Shown one piece after another: positions 60,564 through 64,000 of a DNA stretch of 64,000 nucleotides. Made by a program: the position numbers and the translations under genes. The DNA comes from Io17-Chloro-G2 sp963663135 (GTDB lineage Bacteria > Chloroflexota > Dehalococcoidia > Lucifugimonadales > UBA3495): the NCBI GenBank assembly GCA_963663135.2, contig CAXXRM010000005.1, positions 1,426,001 through 1,490,000 on the forward strand, in the 5' to 3' direction. The notes under the pieces were generated by a model. The model was not told the origin of the DNA, did not search any database, and saw only the letters and a list, made by a program, of their open reading frames with translations. How positions within the stretch are numbered: the stretch's first letter is position 1; each line of letters opens with the position of its first letter.

Positions 60564-61884
60564 CGTTTGTTCAGATTGCCGGGGCAGCGGTTGGGTTAGA
60601 AAAGACGTTCCCATCGGTCACCCCGATTTCGGCGAAGCCTTCCCCTGTCATTGCCGAGAAACGGCCAACCCCATTTCCCGGGTGGCCGCCCTGCGCAAGT
60701 ACAGCAACCTGGGGCCACTCAGCCGAATCACCTTCGCCGCCACCAAACTGGAGGGGCCCCTTCCCGACGCGGTCAGCCAGGGCATGTTCGCCCAGGCCCT
60801 GGAAGCTGTCGTCAGGTTTGCCGAAAACCCCGAAGGATGGTTGACCCTGGCCGGTCCCCACGGATCGGGCAAGACTCACCTCGCCGCGGCCGCGGCCAAC
60901 CGTTGCATCGAACGCGGTCAACCCACCTTCTTTATTCCGGTGGCCGACCTGTTGGACCACCTCAGATCAGCCTATTCTCCCAATAACGAAGTGTCCTTCG
61001 ACGACCTTTTCGAACAGGTGCGCAACGTGCCGGTCCTGGTGCTTGACGACCTCAGCGCCCACAGCACGACGCCCTGGGCCCAGGAGAAACTCTTCCAGGT
61101 ATTCAGCAGCAGGTTCAACGCCTGCTTGCCCACGGTGGTCACCGCTCGGAGCCCGCTACAACGGCTGGACGAGGGGCTGAGGACTCGCCTGGAGTCCCCC
61201 GATGGAATATCAGGCATGCCTTGCCGCGTATTCCATCTTGGGCGGTACAACACCCGGCTGGCCCGGGGGATAGGCGAATTGCCCTCGGCCATGCAACGCC
61301 GGATGACTTTCGATGGTTTCGATACGGCCGGCGGACAACATGCCCGGCGCGAGGACCGTGAATCATTGCAGATGGCCAAGACCGCCGCCCAGACCTTCGC
61401 CGCCAACCCGGACGGATGGTTGGTTTTTAATGGACAGCGGGGTTGCGGGAAAACCCACCTCGTCGTTGCAATTGGAGCTGAAAGCATCCGCCAGGGCCGC
61501 CCCGTCTTTTATTCATTTGTTCCTTCACTTCTGGACCATCTGAGGGCAACGTTCAGTCCGGAAAGCCCGATTGGCTACGATGAGTTGTTCGAGCAGATTA
61601 AGACCGTGCCCCTGTTGATTCTCGACGACCTGGGCGCCGAGGCCAGCACCCCCTGGGCTGAGGAAAAGTTGTACCAGATTGTCGTGGAGAGGCACGAAGC
61701 CCGTCTCCCCACGGTGATTACCACGGCCCTCAGTGTGGACGAACTGGAGGACGCTAAACCCCGCCTGGGTTCCCGCCTCATGGATATCAACGTGGTGGAC
61801 TGGCAACCCATTACCGCCGGAAACTACCGCGACCAGCGACGGACCGGGCGGAGGTCTCCGCCAACTAGACGCTCCTCGTCATAA
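60460..61884 (+). CDS. DnaC/DnaI-like helicase loader with two tandem AAA+ domains
   Basis: A 474-residue protein with a zinc-finger-like N-terminus (C37-x2-C40 and C63-x-C65), as in DnaC/DnaI loaders, followed by two complete ATPase domains. Domain 1 has Walker A GPHGSGKTH with K138 and Walker B D196-D197. Domain 2 has GQRGCGKTH with K331 and Walker B D389-D390. Each repeats LLDHLR, YSPN/FSPE, DDLFEQ/DELFEQ, LDDL and TPWAQEKLFQ/TPWAEEKLYQ, evidence of internal duplication. Normal loaders of this type have one AAA+ unit in about 250-310 residues. The ATG at 60460 has GGGAGGGAAG and overlaps the dnaD-like gene by 104 bp; the Cys motif rules out a much later start. Confidence 0.88.
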   Translation: MESLGDILRRVTARNTWKTTNGDGARLLIDQTEADVCSDCRGSGWVRKDVPIGHPDFGEAFPCHCRETANPISRVAALRKYSNLGPLSRITFAATKLEGPLPDAVSQGMFAQALEAVVRFAENPEGWLTLAGPHGSGKTHLAAAAANRCIERGQPTFFIPVADLLDHLRSAYSPNNEVSFDDLFEQVRNVPVLVLDDLSAHSTTPWAQEKLFQVFSSRFNACLPTVVTARSPLQRLDEGLRTRLESPDGISGMPCRVFHLGRYNTRLARGIGELPSAMQRRMTFDGFDTAGGQHARREDRESLQMAKTAAQTFAANPDGWLVFNGQRGCGKTHLVVAIGAESIRQGRPVFYSFVPSLLDHLRATFSPESPIGYDELFEQIKTVPLLILDDLGAEASTPWAEEKLYQIVVERHEARLPTVITTALSVDELEDAKPRLGSRLMDINVVDWQPITAGNYRDQRRTGRRSPPTRRSSS

Positions 61885-62220
61885 CCCCAAACGGGCCATT
61901 CCCCCCGCTCCCGCTTTGCTCCCCGCAGGTTTTCTCCACTGGCTGGACCCGTCCGGGGGTTTTCGGCGTTGTACCAGGCGCTGGCCCGGCCGGTTTGACC
62001 GTTCGCCGGTTGCCTTCCCTGGTGCCTTGGCCATCCGCGTTGGCCGCCCCTAACCTTTTCTTTCTTGTGGACGGAATCGAGGAATCCGGCCGGGTTTTAA
62101 ACTCGGAATACCCAGAGCACCCCACGAAGGAAACTCTTCGGGCTTAACAGTTTCTTAAGGGTTCTGGGATAATGTTATGCAATAGACCGGCATACTGCCG
62201 ATGGTCCCGGAGGGGCGAAA
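61885..62220. other. Intergenic region before the two-component operon
   Basis: 336 bp, containing the promoter at 62145-62173 and direct CTTAA repeats. No gene is supported. Confidence 0.5.
62145..62173 (+). promoter_or_regulatory. Promoter with 11-bp direct repeats for the two-component operon
   Basis: TTAACA (62145-62150), 17-bp spacer, GATAAT (62168-62173), preceded by GG to give a TGG-like extended -10. CTTAA occurs at 62143-62147 and again at 62154-62158, an 11-bp (one helical turn) direct repeat as bound by PhoB/OmpR-type regulators. Autoregulation by the downstream regulator is plausible. Confidence 0.55.
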
Positions 62221-62913
62221 TTGGCCATTGCCCGTAGACGCGTTCTCATAGTTGAGGACGACCACAAGACCGCCGACATTGTCCGCCTTTACTTGGAACG
62301 GGACGGCTACTCCGTCACTTCGGCCTACGACGGCATGGCGGGGCTGGAAGCGGCCCGCACCGAACCCCCGGACCTGGTGATTCTGGATTTGCTGCTGCCC
62401 CGCATGAACGGCTTGGACGTTTGCCGCCGGCTGCGCAACGAATGCGAAGCGCCGATCATCATGCTGACTGCCCTCAGCACCGAGCAGGACAAGCTGGCCG
62501 GTCTGGAACTGGGGGCCGACGATTATGTCACCAAACCCTTCAGCCCGCGGGAGCTTTGCGCGCGGGTCAAGGCGGTGCTGCGCCGGACTGCGGAAGGCAA
62601 CGACGCTCCCCAGCCGCCGCTGACCTACCGGGACCTTTTCCTGGACCAGGAACGCCACGCGGTGACGGTCGGCGGCATTGCGGCCCACCTCACCCCCACC
62701 GAATTTCAGATTCTGGCGGTCTTGTTAAAAGAGCCGGGGCGGTTGTTCAACCGGGGTCAGCTGGTGGAACGGGCGTTGGGTTACGATTACGACGGATTGG
62801 ACCGCACCGTGGACGTTCACATTCGGAACCTCCGGCGCAAGATTGAGCCCGATCCCGATGCACCAACCTATATTCGCACGGTATATGGCATCGGCTACAA
62901 GCTGGGCCCCTAG
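62221..62913 (+). CDS. PhoB/OmpR-family response regulator
   Basis: A 230-residue two-domain regulator. The receiver domain has D13 and D14, phosphoacceptor D56 (ILDLLLP), T83 and K105 (TKPFSP). The C-terminal winged helix ends RTVDVHIRNLRRKIEPDP and IRTVYGIGYKL, diagnostic of the OmpR/PhoB DNA-binding domain. TTG start after GGAGGGGCG. The histidine kinase gene begins 3 bp after the stop. The signal is unknown; PhoB-like identity is not established. Confidence 0.95.
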   Translation: MAIARRRVLIVEDDHKTADIVRLYLERDGYSVTSAYDGMAGLEAARTEPPDLVILDLLLPRMNGLDVCRRLRNECEAPIIMLTALSTEQDKLAGLELGADDYVTKPFSPRELCARVKAVLRRTAEGNDAPQPPLTYRDLFLDQERHAVTVGGIAAHLTPTEFQILAVLLKEPGRLFNRGQLVERALGYDYDGLDRTVDVHIRNLRRKIEPDPDAPTYIRTVYGIGYKLGP

Positions 62914-62916
62914 CCA

Positions 62917-64000
62917 ATGATTTACAGTCTGAGGCTTCAAATATTCCTCAGCATGGTTGCGGTGATTGTGATCACCGTGGGAATGACGGCGTTCCTGTCC
63001 CATCGAGCGGCCAGCGCAGAAGTGGAACGGGTACAGGTGCGGGACGACGCCCAGCGGAATCATCGACTCAGCAAGTTGTTGGCCCGGCGGTACGAGCAGC
63101 GGCGAAACTGGTTTGACGCGCAACCGCTGGTCCACAACGCCGGCGCGCTCTACGGTCGACGGGTTTTATTGACTGACGAGGATGGGGTGGTCGTGGCCGA
63201 TACTCGCAATATCATGGTGGGTAGACGCTTGGACGCCAAGGACCACGACAGGTCAGTGGTGGCGATTCGCGGTACCGAAGGCCGTCTGGGGAGCCTGTTG
63301 GTAGGCCCGCACGCGTCTGGCGGAACCGTCTCCGCCGCCGAAACGAATGTGGACCCATCTGGGCCGTCCCTGATTACGCTGCTGGTCCTCAGCGGATTCC
63401 TGGCTTCGGCAGTGGCGGTGGTGATCACCTTCTTTTTATCCCGCCGGGTTGTGGCGCCGGTGGAATCACTGGCCAGGGTGGCCCACCGGGTTGCCCAGGG
63501 GGACTTTTCCACCAGGGCGGTGGCTGGTTCCAAAGGAGAGGTTGGTGAGTTAGCCCAACGTTTCAACAATATGGTAGGCGAGTTGGCCCGCACCGAAGAA
63601 GTGCGCCGGAACATGGTGGCCGATTTGGCCCACGAATTGCGCACGCCTTTGACCAATATTCGGGGTTACGTTGAAGGAATTGCCGATGGAGTCATCTCCC
63701 CCAGCACGGAAACCCTGGAGTCCATGCAGGTCGAGGTCGTACTGCTGGCCCGGCTGATTGAGGACTTGCAGGACCTGGCATTGGCCGAATCAGGCCGGCT
63801 GCACCTGGAAATAGGCGACTGTGACCTGAGTCAATTGGCGCAGACCACGGCGTCGGCCTTCCAACAGCAAGCCCAGGCGAAAGGCATCGCTCTTACTGCG
63901 GAAACGCCCCAACCGGTAACCGTCCAAGGGGACCGGGAGCGGCTTAGCCAGGTGATTCGGGTTCTATTGAGCAACGCCATCACCCACACCCCGGAGGGTG
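62917..64000 (+). CDS. Sensor histidine kinase, truncated by the window end
   Basis: 361 codons remain open to the last base. Residues 8-27 form the first membrane helix, 28-150 a periplasm- or cell-surface-facing sensor region, 151-175 the second helix. HAMP follows (PVESLARVAHRVAQGDFSTR), then the HisKA domain with phosphoacceptor H239 (LAHELRTPLTNI). The ATPase domain is reached, with N353 in the N box (LLSNAITHTPEG), before the sequence ends. It is the cognate partner of the preceding regulator, 3 bp upstream. ATG is the only suitable start; no strong ribosome binding site, consistent with coupling. Confidence 0.93.
   Translation, partial: MIYSLRLQIFLSMVAVIVITVGMTAFLSHRAASAEVERVQVRDDAQRNHRLSKLLARRYEQRRNWFDAQPLVHNAGALYGRRVLLTDEDGVVVADTRNIMVGRRLDAKDHDRSVVAIRGTEGRLGSLLVGPHASGGTVSAAETNVDPSGPSLITLLVLSGFLASAVAVVITFFLSRRVVAPVESLARVAHRVAQGDFSTRAVAGSKGEVGELAQRFNNMVGELARTEEVRRNMVADLAHELRTPLTNIRGYVEGIADGVISPSTETLESMQVEVVLLARLIEDLQDLALAESGRLHLEIGDCDLSQLAQTTASAFQQQAQAKGIALTAETPQPVTVQGDRERLSQVIRVLLSNAITHTPEG

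Noticed and set aside
1..64000. CRISPR arrays, insertion sequences, integrases, prophage genes and rRNA
   Set aside because: I found no regularly spaced repeats, transposase or integrase motifs, phage structural genes or rRNA signatures anywhere in the window.

Overview
This 64 kb window is GC-rich bacterial DNA, densely coded, with frequent TTG/GTG starts and strong GGAGG-type ribosome binding sites. Four things point to Chloroflexota, most likely a Dehalococcoidia/SAR202-type lineage: an 11-subunit complex I operon without the NADH-oxidising module, a succinate dehydrogenase whose third gene is an HdrB-like (type E) subunit, several LLM flavin oxidoreductases and other catabolic enzymes of the kind expanded in SAR202, and a DnaD-type primosomal protein. 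The lineage is inferred from gene content only.

Layout. (1) 0-4.8 kb: malate dehydrogenase, a HemL-like class III aminotransferase, then a small accessory patch with a Uma2-type nuclease, a frameshifted HNH endonuclease and a fused nucleotidyltransferase-HEPN protein. (2) 4.8-21.5 kb, minus strand: respiratory core. The sdhA-sdhB-sdhE-like operon lies downstream of nadK/NUDIX and of the nuoABCDHIJK-(DUF2007)-LMN operon. A perfect extended -10 precedes nuoA, and several genes are coupled by 4-8 bp overlaps. Mdh, SDH and complex I together outline the TCA-to-quinone route, but no NADH-binding subunit is encoded here. (3) 21.6-26 kb, plus strand: CaiB-type CoA transferase, an insertion-bearing RdgB, moaA, rnhA and moaC. 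A molybdopterin oxidoreductase that could use the cofactor lies at 30.5 kb. (4) 26-37 kb: tRNA-CAU, a lipoprotein HNH nuclease, a YgjP-type metallopeptidase, a fluoroacetate-dehalogenase-like hydrolase, the membrane-fused sulfite-oxidase-like enzyme, a MetE-core protein and a Gfo/Idh oxidoreductase. (5) 37-57.5 kb: a catabolic block with three LLM monooxygenases, two amidohydrolases, an MDR dehydrogenase, an orphan peptide-type binding protein, tandem carboxymuconolactone-decarboxylase paralogues, a ThDP enzyme, a crotonase, alpha/beta hydrolases, a cupin, a methyltransferase and TenA. Three tRNAs (Trp, Arg, Ala), a DUF1501 protein and RadC are interspersed. (6) 57.6-64 kb, plus strand: a candidate small RNA, then rplI-dnaB-dnaD-like and a double-AAA+ DnaC-like loader (replication), followed by a PhoB-type response regulator and a histidine kinase that runs off the window end.

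The observations most worth follow-up are the helicase loader with two complete DnaC-type ATPase domains in one chain, the promoter-to-terminator small RNA candidate before rplI, the headless complex I next to a type E SDH, and the catabolic block at 43-57 kb with no obvious known pathway. Starts were revised from the longest open frames wherever a ribosome binding site or overlap supported a later codon.
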